From contig JAEZCT010000002.1 of assembly GCA_023433405.1 (NCBI GenBank), positions 5,900-69,899 on the forward strand: 64,000 nt of DNA, given 5' to 3'. Position numbers and translations under genes: made by a program. Positions 41,717-51,343 of the stretch are shown here, piece after piece. The notes under the pieces were generated by a model. It made no database searches. It was not told where the DNA came from and saw only the letters and a list, made by a program, of their open reading frames with translations. Numbering within the stretch: the stretch's first letter is position 1; the number at the start of each line of letters is the position of its first letter. This DNA comes from Bacillota bacterium. GTDB taxonomy: Bacteria; Bacillota; Clostridia; Oscillospirales; Ruminococcaceae.

Positions 41717-42023
41717 ATTAGTTATGAACAGTATTATCTCTATAGTAATCCCAATCTATAATGTCGAACCATATTTAGTGCAATGTGTTGATAGTGTTAT
41801 AAATCAAACATACACCAATCTGGAAATAATACTTGTGGACGATGGTTCTCCAGATAATTGTGGTAAAATTTGCGACGCGTATTCAGCGCAAGACTCTAGG
41901 GTGGTCGTCATCCACAAAGAAAACGGGGGATTGTCCGACGCACGCAATGTAGAGCTTGCGGAACAGCAAAGAACAACCCGGTGCGAAAGTAATTTAGTAA
42001 GAAGATTACTTTACTACTATTAA
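41709..42023 (+). pseudogene. Truncated glycosyltransferase family 2 fragment
   Basis: 104 aa. The first 80 or so residues are a clear GT2 start (SIVIPIYNVEPYLVQCVDSV, EIILVDDGSPDNCG, VIHKENGGLSDARN). The expected GxxxAxGxYIxFxDSDD segment is then replaced by an unrelated tail (VELAEQQRTTRC...) and a stop. The DXD metal site and acceptor half are missing, so it cannot be active. Local base use shifts at the break, consistent with a deletion or recombination junction. Confidence 0.85.
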
Positions 42024-42121
42024 ATGAAGTATATATTTGGTTATATTAGTTAAGTCTTAAAAACAGCTTGTGAGTACAGATTAACCAGATTAATTTACCA
42101 GCTTGTGGAGGTTAATATATA

Positions 42122-43267
42122 GTGATAAATGCATTATTTTATTATTCAAAGCTAACCATAGGAGGTGCAGAAAAATCTTCCGTTCGCATGATTAACGCGT
42201 TATCCAATAAAAGTTGGAAAATTGATTTACTGTTAGATTCTTCTGGCGGTGAATTGGAAAAATATGTTGACAGTAAAGTGAAAATATACTACCTTTATAA
42301 AAATGCATACGGCAATCGAATTAAATCATCAAAAAATATAGTTGAAAAACTCTTATTGATATTCCCTTATATATACTCAAAAATTCGCAAGCTGTTTGTT
42401 ATTACAAAAATGTGTTTGAATAGGTATGATTTTTCAGGAATATTATTACATTCTACTAATGCTGGTTTGATTTCAAAATTTTTTAATGCTAAAATAAAAG
42501 CACATTGGATAAGAAATGATTTATCATTCTGCGATCCACAATTTAAGATTACTAAAAATATTTTAAAGTATAGTAAAAATATAGATTATTATATTTGTGT
42601 AGCACAAACTGTAAAAGATTCTTTATTAAATAGGTGCCCAGAACTAACGCCGAAAGCTATTGTTCTTTATAACTTTTTAAATAAAGATGAAATGTTGCAA
42701 TTATCCACAATAGGAGAAAACCCATATAAAAAAGATACTGTTAATATTTTGAGTGTATGTCGGATAGTTGATTTCTCTAAGGGTGTCTTTAGAATGCTTG
42801 ATATTTGCGACATATTATATAAAGAAGGTTTAAAGTTTGCATGGCATATTATTGGAGATGGTAAAGACTTTGATGAGTTAAAGAGAAGAACAAAATTATT
42901 GAATCTTGAAAATATATTTTTGCTACACGGTCAAGAAATTAATCCTTTTCCTTTTTATAAATATGCGGATTTTTCTGCAGTACTTTCTTATTTTGAAGGA
43001 TTGTGTGGGATAGTTAATGAAAGCAAAATAATGGGAATCCCCGTAATAGCTACTGAGTTTTCTGGTATATATGAGCAATTAACAAACGGTATTAACGGTG
43101 TTGTAGTAGCTAACAATCAAGATGCCATTTTGGTTGAAATGAGAAAAATGATATTGGATGAAAATTATCGAAAGAAATTTAGAAACACAATTTATCCAAC
43201 TGCTATCATTGATGATAACTATAAACTGGAAGTTTTAGAGAAGATTATTGGGGAAGTGCAACAATGA
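42122..43267 (+). CDS. Glycosyltransferase family 4
   Basis: 381 aa, GTG start 10 bases after GGAGG. N-terminal NALFYYSKLTIGGAEKSSVRM, donor-side LSYFEGLCGIVNESKIMGIPVIATEFSG with the conserved Glu pair in diverged form. Very AT-rich. It overlaps the pyruvyl transferase gene by 4 bases. Sugar specificity unknown. Confidence 0.85.
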   Translation: MINALFYYSKLTIGGAEKSSVRMINALSNKSWKIDLLLDSSGGELEKYVDSKVKIYYLYKNAYGNRIKSSKNIVEKLLLIFPYIYSKIRKLFVITKMCLNRYDFSGILLHSTNAGLISKFFNAKIKAHWIRNDLSFCDPQFKITKNILKYSKNIDYYICVAQTVKDSLLNRCPELTPKAIVLYNFLNKDEMLQLSTIGENPYKKDTVNILSVCRIVDFSKGVFRMLDICDILYKEGLKFAWHIIGDGKDFDELKRRTKLLNLENIFLLHGQEINPFPFYKYADFSAVLSYFEGLCGIVNESKIMGIPVIATEFSGIYEQLTNGINGVVVANNQDAILVEMRKMILDENYRKKFRNTIYPTAIIDDNYKLEVLEKIIGEVQQ

Positions 43268-44415
43268 AGATTGTAATGCATGGAGCGACAAATGGCAGTA
43301 ATTTTGGTGATATAATACTTGCTAGTTTATTCCATAAAATGATCGTTCATGTTAATGGGGAGGATAATACTTTTTTCTATGAATCATTCAAATATGGTGT
43401 AGGCGGTTTTTTGCGTAAAGAGCTTAATTACAATAATCACTTAAAATTTAGTAACTTATTTAAAGCTGACTTTTTGATTTATTTTTCGGGTGGCTATTTC
43501 GGCGAAAATAATGCTGCTCTAAAAGAGAGTATGATAAGATATCTACGTTATTGTCTTGTCGGCAACGTATTTATGCTTCTTAATAAGCCAATTGCAATAT
43601 TAGGGATAGGAGGGGGGCCTATCACTAATAAATTTTTGCGAAAGGCTATATGTAAACTAATAAATTATGCTAAATTTGTTTATGTACGGGATGAAGAAAC
43701 TAAAAATTACTTTGTTAAATTTGGATGTAGTGCAGATCATATAAAAGTTACAACAGATACTGCGCAAGTAATCACACCGGATATTATACCACCACTTGAA
43801 ACCGACGTCCTTAACGATATAGTGAAAATATTCGGTCATACAAAAAAAATTTTTTTGCACTTGCCAAATGTTCAGCATGTTGATGAAAAATTTTCACAGA
43901 TAGTAATTCCTGCATTAAATCGCTTTTTAAAACTTCATGAGGATTATGGTGTTGTTATCGGAAATGACGGAATGATGTTAAAGGACTTTGAAGGTTTTTT
44001 ATCTGTAAAGGGAATAATTAGCGAGAAGATATATTTCTACAAATATCATAGTGCGTGGCAGTTATGTTCTTTGCTAAACAATATGGACTTAATTATTACG
44101 CCAAAACTACACGTGGGAATAATTGGGGCTTCTTTATCTAAATCTGTATTATCATTTCCTTATCACAATTTCAAAACTCAAAGGTACTTTAGGCAAATAA
44201 ATGAAATTGAGCGATGTATATTACTTAAGGAAGTTAATGAAGACACAGCATTTGAGAATATTAAAAATTATTATAATAAGCCTATTATGCTTAATAATGC
44301 CATTAGGCATTTAGCCATAAGCAACCTAACTTTATTAGGGAATATTTTGAATTTGCCAAGCAACTTAAATAATGACTTTCAAGAAATTAAGGGAATAATT
44401 AAATGGCTAGGATAA
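43264..44415 (+). CDS. Polysaccharide pyruvyl transferase family protein
   Basis: 383 aa. Family signs: an N-terminal GATNGSNFGDIILASL, ILGIGGGPI in the middle, FVYVRDEETKNYF followed by TTDTAQ, and a C-terminal PKLHVGIIGASL (His in the donor site). Members use phosphoenolpyruvate to add ketal pyruvate to a sugar, making the polymer acidic. It lies between a GT4 and the flippase with overlaps on both sides. Confidence 0.87.
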   Translation: MKIVMHGATNGSNFGDIILASLFHKMIVHVNGEDNTFFYESFKYGVGGFLRKELNYNNHLKFSNLFKADFLIYFSGGYFGENNAALKESMIRYLRYCLVGNVFMLLNKPIAILGIGGGPITNKFLRKAICKLINYAKFVYVRDEETKNYFVKFGCSADHIKVTTDTAQVITPDIIPPLETDVLNDIVKIFGHTKKIFLHLPNVQHVDEKFSQIVIPALNRFLKLHEDYGVVIGNDGMMLKDFEGFLSVKGIISEKIYFYKYHSAWQLCSLLNNMDLIITPKLHVGIIGASLSKSVLSFPYHNFKTQRYFRQINEIERCILLKEVNEDTAFENIKNYYNKPIMLNNAIRHLAISNLTLLGNILNLPSNLNNDFQEIKGIIKWLG

Positions 44416-45947
44416 ATAATTCCATTCGCAACCTTGTAACCAGCTTAACAGGGCAGTTTCTTACTGTAATACTCGGATTCGCTTCTCGCACAGTGTTTAT
44501 TAACACTCTGGGAGAACAGTATCTGGGTGTTAATGGGTTATTTGGAAATATTATAAACATGTTATCTTTATCAGAACTCGGAATTGGAACGGCAATAATT
44601 TATAGTTTATATAAGCCTATAGCAGACAGCAACCAAAAAGAAATTTATCTTTTGATGAAATTTTATAAGATCGCTTATAGAATTATTGGGCTGATTGTTG
44701 CAGTTTTGGGTCTGTTAATGACCCCCTTTTTAACTTATTTGATTAAGGATATGCCTCCATTAGTTAATATATATTTAATTTTTTCTCTGTTTTTAGTACA
44801 AAATTTATCTTCTTATTTCTTTTTTGCATATAAAAGCGCGTTGTTAAGAGCACATCAGAAGCAGTATATTATTACGGTTGTCGGCTATGTATTTGTTATT
44901 ATATCAAATATTGCTCAAATATTGGTGCTTTATTATCTGAATAATTACTTACTGTATTTGTTGGTTGTTATAATTTTTCAAATACTTCAAAATTTTATTA
45001 TATCACAAAAAGTTAATCAAATGTACCCTTATATAAACGAGAAATCTAAACATAGAATTTCAAAGCAAAAAGCGCAAGAAATACTACGAAACTGTTATGC
45101 TCTTTTCCTGCTGCGGATAAACGCCATTGTTTTAAACGCAACCGACAATCTAGTGCTTTCAGGGTTCGTTGGGCTATCAGCTGTTGGATTATATTCTAAC
45201 TACATTCTTATAACATCACATATCAGGAATATTCTTAGCTTATTTTATAGTTCTATAACTGCGAGTCTTGGAAATCTTCATACTTTCGGAGATACTAATC
45301 ATGAGGTTTTGGTTTTTCAAATTACTAATTTTTTGGCGTTCTTATTTTATGGAGTAGCTTCTATTGGCATTTTTATCGCCGCAAACCCTTTTATTGAACT
45401 ATGGATTGGAGCAGATTTTTTGCTTCCGATGCCGTTTGTGTTTTTATTGAGCATAGACTTGTACTTAAATGGAATTAAAAAAGTTTCGACAACTTTCCGT
45501 GACTCTATGGGACTGTTTTTGCACGCTAAATATCGTCCATTGGTAGGAGCTGTTATTAATTTGGTTTTGTCAGTTGTATTGGTAAAACCATTGGGAATCA
45601 CAGGTATCATTTTAGGAACCGTCATAGCAAATCTGACCACATATTTCTGGCTTGATCCTAAAATTGTATTTAACAAGGGCTTTCATCGCTCTTCTTCCAT
45701 ATATTATATTAAAAATGGACTATACCTACTCGTACTCGGAGTGACGGGATTCTTGGTTTATTGGTTAGTACCGCTGATTAAACTGGAAGGCTGGCTTCGC
45801 GTCTTTGCTCTTACGGTGCTTTGTGTAGCACTGCCGTCTGCAATTTTTTTGGCGGTATTTTGGAGACAGCAAGAGACAAGGTACCTTGTGGACTTATTCA
45901 AAAAGCTCATTTGGACGCGTTTTAAAAACACGTTGCTAAAAAAATAA
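44403..45947 (+). CDS. Wzx-type polysaccharide flippase
   Basis: 514 aa with about 12-14 membrane segments, of the MATE-like oligosaccharidyl-lipid flippase superfamily: INNSIRNLVTSLTGQFLTVILGFASRTVFI, LGEQYLGVNGLFGNIINMLSLSELGIGTAI. It moves the undecaprenyl-linked repeat unit to the outer face. It overlaps the previous gene by 13 bases. No Wzy polymerase is found beside it or elsewhere in the window. Confidence 0.93.
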   Translation: MARINNSIRNLVTSLTGQFLTVILGFASRTVFINTLGEQYLGVNGLFGNIINMLSLSELGIGTAIIYSLYKPIADSNQKEIYLLMKFYKIAYRIIGLIVAVLGLLMTPFLTYLIKDMPPLVNIYLIFSLFLVQNLSSYFFFAYKSALLRAHQKQYIITVVGYVFVIISNIAQILVLYYLNNYLLYLLVVIIFQILQNFIISQKVNQMYPYINEKSKHRISKQKAQEILRNCYALFLLRINAIVLNATDNLVLSGFVGLSAVGLYSNYILITSHIRNILSLFYSSITASLGNLHTFGDTNHEVLVFQITNFLAFLFYGVASIGIFIAANPFIELWIGADFLLPMPFVFLLSIDLYLNGIKKVSTTFRDSMGLFLHAKYRPLVGAVINLVLSVVLVKPLGITGIILGTVIANLTTYFWLDPKIVFNKGFHRSSSIYYIKNGLYLLVLGVTGFLVYWLVPLIKLEGWLRVFALTVLCVALPSAIFLAVFWRQQETRYLVDLFKKLIWTRFKNTLLKK

Positions 45948-45978
45948 GAATTCAAGAAGCAATATTGGAGGTAATAAC

Positions 45979-46983
45979 TTGCGCCAAGATGCTAAAATCC
46001 TCATCACCGGCTCCGCCGGCTTTATTGGTGCCGCACTGGCAGCCCGGCTGCTTGGTATGGGCCGAAGCATCGTGGGCATTGATAATGTGAACGACTATTA
46101 TGACATAGGGCTAAAGGAAACACGGCTTGCCTCTCTATCGCGGTTTAATGGTTTTAGGTTTATCAAAATGGATATTGCGGACAAGCCCGCCATTGATAAG
46201 CTCTTTGCCGAAGAAAAGTTTGACCTTGTCGTAAACCTTGCAGCGCAGGCGGGTGTACGCTATTCCATTACAAACCCCGAGGCCTATATTAATAGTAATA
46301 TCATCGGCTTTTTTAATATTCTGGAGGTATGCCGCTATCATTCGGTTAAGCACCTTGTATACGCCTCCAGCTCCTCCGTATACGGTTCGAATAAAAAGGT
46401 GCCATATTCAACGCAGGATAAGGTGGACAACCCGGTTTCTTTATACGCTGCAACGAAAAAATCAAATGAGCTTATGGCTCACGCGTACTCAAAGCTGTAT
46501 CAAATTCCAGCTACCGGGCTGCGTTTTTTTACGGTGTATGGTCCCATGGGAAGACCCGATATGGCATATTTCAGCTTTACAGAGAAGATGGTAAGGGGAC
46601 AGACCATACAGATTTTTGGAAATGGAGATATGAAAAGGGATTTCACCTACATTGACGATATTGTAGATGGCATTGTAAACGTGATGGGTAGTCCCCCCAA
46701 AAACACAGAGGATGGCGCGCCATACAAAATATATAATATTGGAAACAATAAACCGGAAGACTTGCTTTACTTTGTCCAGACGTTGGAGCAGTGCCTTCTG
46801 CGGGAGGGGATCCTTCCCCACCCGGTGAATAAGGAGTTTCTGCCGATGCAGCCGGGCGATGTATATCAAACCTATGCGGATGTAACAGATTTGGTAAACG
46901 ATTTTGGTTTCAAGCCAAATACTTCATTGGCGGAGGGCTTGGATCGGTTCGTGAAATGGTATAAGGAATATTACAGTAAGTAA
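45979..46983 (+). CDS. UDP-glucuronate 4-epimerase-like SDR
   Basis: 334 aa extended SDR: ITGSAGFIGAALAARLL, a GIDNVNDYYD motif typical of UDP-GlcA/UDP-GalA epimerases, SSSSVYG, catalytic Y156-x-x-x-K (LYAATKKSNE), and RFFTVYGPMGRPDMA. It would convert UDP-glucuronate to UDP-galacturonate. The next gene (ugd) makes its substrate. TTG start after TTGGAGGTAATAAC. GC content returns to the chromosomal level here. Confidence 0.92.
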   Translation: MRQDAKILITGSAGFIGAALAARLLGMGRSIVGIDNVNDYYDIGLKETRLASLSRFNGFRFIKMDIADKPAIDKLFAEEKFDLVVNLAAQAGVRYSITNPEAYINSNIIGFFNILEVCRYHSVKHLVYASSSSVYGSNKKVPYSTQDKVDNPVSLYAATKKSNELMAHAYSKLYQIPATGLRFFTVYGPMGRPDMAYFSFTEKMVRGQTIQIFGNGDMKRDFTYIDDIVDGIVNVMGSPPKNTEDGAPYKIYNIGNNKPEDLLYFVQTLEQCLLREGILPHPVNKEFLPMQPGDVYQTYADVTDLVNDFGFKPNTSLAEGLDRFVKWYKEYYSK

Positions 46984-47009
46984 TCGCAATAAAGCCGGAG
47001 GATAAAGAG

Positions 47010-48194
47010 ATGAAGATTGCAGTGGCAGGAATAGGGTATGTGGGCTTATCAAACGCGGTACTGTTAGCCCAGCATAATGACGTGACGGCAGTTGACATAA
47101 TTCCAGAGCGAGTTGATATGCTGAATAATCGAAACAGCCCTATCGCAGACCAGGAGCTTGAAGAGTTCTTAAAAACCAAAGAGCTAAGGCTGCAGGCTAC
47201 GCTTCATGGCGAAAGCGCGTTTCGGGATGCGCAATATGTGATTATATCCACTCCCACAAATTATGATGCCGAAAAGAATTACTTTGACACATCATCCGTT
47301 GAAGTCGTTATTAAGCAGGTCATATCGGTAAATCCCGACGCAATCATCATTATCAAGTCAACCGTACCCGTAGGCTTTACTATGGAGATTCGTGAGCAGC
47401 TTTGCTGCGATAATATATTGTTTAGCCCCGAGTTTTTGCGTGAAGGCAGGGCACTTTACGACAATTTATACCCCAGCCGTATCATCGTAGGTACCCCAAC
47501 AGGGAATGTGCGGCTGCAAAGGGCGGCCGAGACCTTCGCCGAACTGTTAAAGCAGGGGGCAATAAAGCAGGATATTCCTGTTCTAATCACCGACCTGACA
47601 GAGGCCGAAGCAGTTAAGCTGTTTGCCAACACCTACCTCGCCCTTCGTGTGGCATTTTTTAACGAGCTGGATACATACGCCGAGGTTCGCGGACTAAGTA
47701 CCAAACAGATTATCGAGGGAATTGGCCACGATCCGCGCATCGGCAATCATTATAATAATCCGTCCTTCGGCTACGGCGGGTATTGCCTGCCGAAGGATAC
47801 CAAGCAGCTTCGTGCCAATTACGATCAGGTACCCAATAATATTATTTCAGCAATCGTGGATGCCAACCGTACACGAAAGGATTTTATCGCCGACCAAATC
47901 CTTTCCAGGCACCCAAAGATTGTCGGCGTTTATCGGCTTACTATGAAAGCGGAATCGGATAATTTCAGGCAGTCCTCCATTCAGGGGGTAATGAAACGGA
48001 TTAAGGGCAAAGGAATTGAAGTAGTGGTTTATGAGCCTGCTCTGAGTGAGGATAGTTTTTATAACAGCCGTGTTATCAGGGATATCAACGAATTCAAAGC
48101 GATGTCGGATGTTATCATTGCAAACCGTTATAGTGATGATATTTCCGATGTCATCGATAAGGTCTATACCCGCGACCTGTATTTCAGAGACTGA
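47010..48194 (+). CDS. ugd: UDP-glucose 6-dehydrogenase
   Basis: 394 aa: GIGYVGLSNAVLLAQHNDVTAVD (NAD site), STPTNYD, FSPEFLREGRAL, and the catalytic Cys in FGYGGYCLPKDTKQL (about 260). It oxidises UDP-glucose to UDP-glucuronate in two NAD-dependent steps. Directly downstream of the epimerase, so the pair supplies uronic acids for the polymer. Confidence 0.95.
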   Translation: MKIAVAGIGYVGLSNAVLLAQHNDVTAVDIIPERVDMLNNRNSPIADQELEEFLKTKELRLQATLHGESAFRDAQYVIISTPTNYDAEKNYFDTSSVEVVIKQVISVNPDAIIIIKSTVPVGFTMEIREQLCCDNILFSPEFLREGRALYDNLYPSRIIVGTPTGNVRLQRAAETFAELLKQGAIKQDIPVLITDLTEAEAVKLFANTYLALRVAFFNELDTYAEVRGLSTKQIIEGIGHDPRIGNHYNNPSFGYGGYCLPKDTKQLRANYDQVPNNIISAIVDANRTRKDFIADQILSRHPKIVGVYRLTMKAESDNFRQSSIQGVMKRIKGKGIEVVVYEPALSEDSFYNSRVIRDINEFKAMSDVIIANRYSDDISDVIDKVYTRDLYFRD

Positions 48195-48375
48195 TTAGGC
48201 CTTGTTTGTAAAGCCGATTGACCTATGATTTAAAACTATTGGTGAAAAACCAGAAGTCTGGAATACTGTAAGGAGTTATTGGTACATATACTGGTACTGG
48301 ATCTTGCTTAAAATAGCGATTCGACTATGCTTTTTTACTGTTTATACTCATAAAAGCAGGAGGGCGAGGCGCACA

Positions 48376-49521
48376 ATGAATATACTGGTTACGGGAGCAA
48401 ATGGCTTTATTGGCAAGAACCTGTGCGCCGTGCTTGCGAATATCCGTGATGGCAAGGACAAAACCTATGGCGAAATTCCGGGTCTTAACCTATTTGAATA
48501 TGATCTTCAAACCCCGGCCAACCGGTTGGATGAGTATTGCGACAAGGCCGATTTTGTGTTTCATCTGGCCGGGGTAAACCGTCCCAAGGAACAGTCGGAG
48601 TTTATGGAGGGCAACTTTGGTTTTACCGCTACATTGTTAGCTTGCCTGAAAAAAAACCACAACCGCTGCCCAGTTATGATTTCTTCCTCAACGCAGGCCT
48701 CACAGGATAACCCATATGGGCTGTCAAAAAGAGCCGGGGAGGAGCTGGCGCTTGCCTATGGGCGGGAAACCGGCGCAAGGGTGATGGTGTATCGCTTCCC
48801 GAATATCTTTGGCAAATGGTGCCGCCCGGGTTACAACAGCGCGGTTGCTACATTCTGTCATAATACCGCCCATGGTCTGCCTGTTCAAATCAGTGACCCC
48901 AACGTGGTTTTAAATCTGGTATATATTGATGATGTAGTAAACGAGCTGATTTTTGCGCTGCTTGGTACCGCCAATGAAACAGGCGGTGGCTTTTGCAGCG
49001 TTCCCACCGTGTACACCGCCTCATTGGAGCAGATTGTGGGCGTGATCAAAGCCTTTCGCGACAGCCGCAACGATGCAAGTGTGGCGGATATGTCCGATGG
49101 CTTTACACAAAAACTTTATGCAACCTATTTGAGTTATCTGCCTGCCGATGGCTTTTCCTACCCGCTGCTCATGCACTGCGACAACAGGGGAAGCTTTACC
49201 GAGCTCTTTCGTACCCCGGAGCGCGGTCAGTTTTCCATCAATACCTCAAAGCCGGGCATTGTAAAGGGGAACCACTGGCATAACACGAAGAATGAAAAAT
49301 TTGTGGTTGTAAGCGGTAAAGGGGTCATCCGGCTACGCAAGCTCGGTTCCGATGAAGTTGCAGAGTATTATGTAAACGGTGAACAGCTTACGGCAGTGGA
49401 TATTCCGGTAGGGTATACCCACAACATCGAAAACCTGGGGGATAACGATATGGTGACCTTTATGTGGGCAAGCGAGCCATTTAACCCCGATAGACCGGAT
49501 ACCTTTTTTGAAGTCGTTTAA
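48376..49521 (+). CDS. CapF/FnlB-like bifunctional reductase-epimerase
   Basis: 381 aa. N-terminal SDR domain (VTGANGFIGKNL, FHLAGVNRPKEQ, SSSTQAS, NPYGLSK) and C-terminal cupin (about residues 260-381: CDNRGSFTELFRT, VKGNHWHNTKNEKFVVVSGKG, DIPVGYTHNIENLG). This two-domain layout is diagnostic of CapF/FnlB, which acts in UDP-N-acetyl-L-fucosamine synthesis. The usual first enzyme, CapE/FnlA, is not in the window. ATG 48376 preferred over the frame start 48304. Confidence 0.9.
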   Translation: MNILVTGANGFIGKNLCAVLANIRDGKDKTYGEIPGLNLFEYDLQTPANRLDEYCDKADFVFHLAGVNRPKEQSEFMEGNFGFTATLLACLKKNHNRCPVMISSSTQASQDNPYGLSKRAGEELALAYGRETGARVMVYRFPNIFGKWCRPGYNSAVATFCHNTAHGLPVQISDPNVVLNLVYIDDVVNELIFALLGTANETGGGFCSVPTVYTASLEQIVGVIKAFRDSRNDASVADMSDGFTQKLYATYLSYLPADGFSYPLLMHCDNRGSFTELFRTPERGQFSINTSKPGIVKGNHWHNTKNEKFVVVSGKGVIRLRKLGSDEVAEYYVNGEQLTAVDIPVGYTHNIENLGDNDMVTFMWASEPFNPDRPDTFFEVV

Positions 49522-49631
49522 CCTAAAATAACGCAGAGAAGTTTATGGTAAAAGGACTCTCCGGCACCGGATGTGGAATATACTAAAGGTGATAACGTAT
49601 TCTGCTTTTGTGGAAACGGAGAAATTACACT

Positions 49632-50780
49632 ATGAGCAAGCTGCGACTGATGACCATCATCGGAACCCGCCCCGAAATCATACGTCTTGCGGCGGTTATT
49701 AAAAAATGCGACCGCTATTTTGAGCAGCTATTGGTGCATACCGGCCAAAATTATGATTATGAGCTTAACCAAATCTTTTTTGATGATCTTAAGCTGCGCG
49801 CTCCTGATTTTTATCTGGGTGCCGCGGGAGCGGATTTAGGAGAGACCATTGGGAACATTATCGCAAAATCCTTTCGCCTGATGACCGAGCAAAAGCCCGA
49901 TGCGCTGTTGATTCTGGGGGACACAAACTCCTGCCTGTCGGCAATCTCGGCAAAGCGTTTGCATATTCCCATCTTTCATATGGAGGCCGGCAACCGCTGC
50001 TTTGACGAATGCCTGCCGGAGGAAACCAACCGCCGCATTGTGGACCATATCGCAGATGTGAACCTCTGCTACAGTGAACATGCCAGGCGCTATTTAAACG
50101 CCGAAGGAACCGCGCGGGAGCGAACGTTTGTTACCGGTTCTCCGATGGCGGAGGTACTGACGGAAAACCTGAGCCGGATCCTTACCTCGGATATTCTGAC
50201 TCGGCTCGATTTAAAGCCGCGCGGGTACATCCTGCTTTCCGCCCACCGGGAGGAGAACATCGACACGCCTGATAATTTCTTGAGTCTGATGAACGCGGTC
50301 AACGCCATGGCAGAGCGATATGATATGCCGATTTTGTATTCCTGCCACCCAAGGAGCGCAAGGTTTATTGAAAAACGCGGCTTTGTATTTGACAGCCGGG
50401 TGCGGCAGAACAAGCCACTGGGCTTCCACGATTATAACCACCTGCAAGCAAACGCCTTTGCCGTGGTTTCCGACAGCGGCACCCTGCCGGAGGAGGCGAG
50501 CTTTTTCTTATCCGTGGGGCATCCGTTTCCCGCCGTCTGCATCCGCACCTCCACCGAGCGGCCCGAGTCGCTGGATAAGGGCAACTTCATCATCGCGGGT
50601 ATCACCGGGCGGCAGGTGCTGGAGGCCATAGAAACCGCAGTAGAGATGAATCGGAATCAGGATTACGGTGTTCCGGTGCCGGATTATACCGATACGAACG
50701 TCAGCGCCAAGGTGGTCAAGATCATCCAGAGCTATACCGGCATTGTCGATAAAATGGTGTGGAGAAAGCTTCCTCAATAA
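49632..50780 (+). CDS. CapG/FnlC-like UDP-N-acetylhexosamine 2-epimerase
   Basis: 382 aa of the WecB fold: MTIIGTRPEIIRLAAVIKK, HTGQNYDYELNQIFF, HMEAGNRCFDECLPEETNRRIVDHIAD, SDSGTLPEEA. The GNRCFDECLPEE form is typical of FnlC/CapG/WbjD, which epimerises UDP-N-acetyl-L-pneumosamine to UDP-N-acetyl-L-fucosamine; WecB activity is the alternative. It follows capF directly. Last gene of the locus; a shared hairpin lies beyond. Confidence 0.9.
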   Translation: MSKLRLMTIIGTRPEIIRLAAVIKKCDRYFEQLLVHTGQNYDYELNQIFFDDLKLRAPDFYLGAAGADLGETIGNIIAKSFRLMTEQKPDALLILGDTNSCLSAISAKRLHIPIFHMEAGNRCFDECLPEETNRRIVDHIADVNLCYSEHARRYLNAEGTARERTFVTGSPMAEVLTENLSRILTSDILTRLDLKPRGYILLSAHREENIDTPDNFLSLMNAVNAMAERYDMPILYSCHPRSARFIEKRGFVFDSRVRQNKPLGFHDYNHLQANAFAVVSDSGTLPEEASFFLSVGHPFPAVCIRTSTERPESLDKGNFIIAGITGRQVLEAIETAVEMNRNQDYGVPVPDYTDTNVSAKVVKIIQSYTGIVDKMVWRKLPQ

Positions 50781-50818
50781 TGATTGTTTTTTATGCGCCT
50801 CATGTTCAAAATGTAAAT

Positions 50819-50862
50819 GAAGGAACCGTTGATTAAAGTTCATGAATCAACGGTTCCTTCCA
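50819..50862. terminator. Bidirectional hairpin terminator at the end of the capsule locus
   Basis: AAGGAACCGTTGATT pairs perfectly with AATCAACGGTTCCTT around a 10-base loop. It overlaps the last codons of the convergent minus-strand gene. Confidence 0.8.
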
Positions 50863-51343
50863 TATATGCTAGATCTTTAAAATATTCCAGCACCGCTAAT
50901 CCCTGTTCGCTGTCCTCAGCTGGCGCCACATAATAGACATCGTCACATTTAATTGCTATAGCATTCCAATTGTCTTCACCATAAAGATAGCCGAAAGTCA
51001 TTATATTTAAAGCTTCGTCATATCGCACAATAACATTCGCCAGAATTTTTTTTTGCGTATCCAGTGGGCCCAGCTCAAACAAAGGGCCAAGAAATGTGTA
51101 TTCTTTAACCATGATGTTATCTTTTGAATAAACCAAGACCTTTCCTTTTAGCTCATTGTCGCGAAAAAGGTAGTTTAAATGCCACCCGTTAATAGTAATT
51201 TGACTGACTTGCTCAACATTCTTTTCACCCTTTACCTGCACTGCGGGTAGTGTTCTTTTTATGTAGTAAGGAAACGGTGCGGCAAGGAGCACAGTTAACA
51301 TAGCCAAAGAGCATATAATAATCAGCGTTAATTTACTTTTCAT
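50840..51343 (-). CDS. Membrane-anchored or secreted protein, unknown function
   Basis: 167 aa. One N-terminal hydrophobic segment (LTLIIICSLAMLTVLLAAPFPYYI) followed by a mostly beta-type soluble part (ITINGWHLNYLF, YGEDNWNAIAIKCDDVYYVAP). No family recognised. It is transcribed toward the capsule locus. Its last codons form one arm of the hairpin at 50819-50862. Confidence 0.7.
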   Translation of the reverse strand: MKSKLTLIIICSLAMLTVLLAAPFPYYIKRTLPAVQVKGEKNVEQVSQITINGWHLNYLFRDNELKGKVLVYSKDNIMVKEYTFLGPLFELGPLDTQKKILANVIVRYDEALNIMTFGYLYGEDNWNAIAIKCDDVYYVAPAEDSEQGLAVLEYFKDLAYMEGTVDS

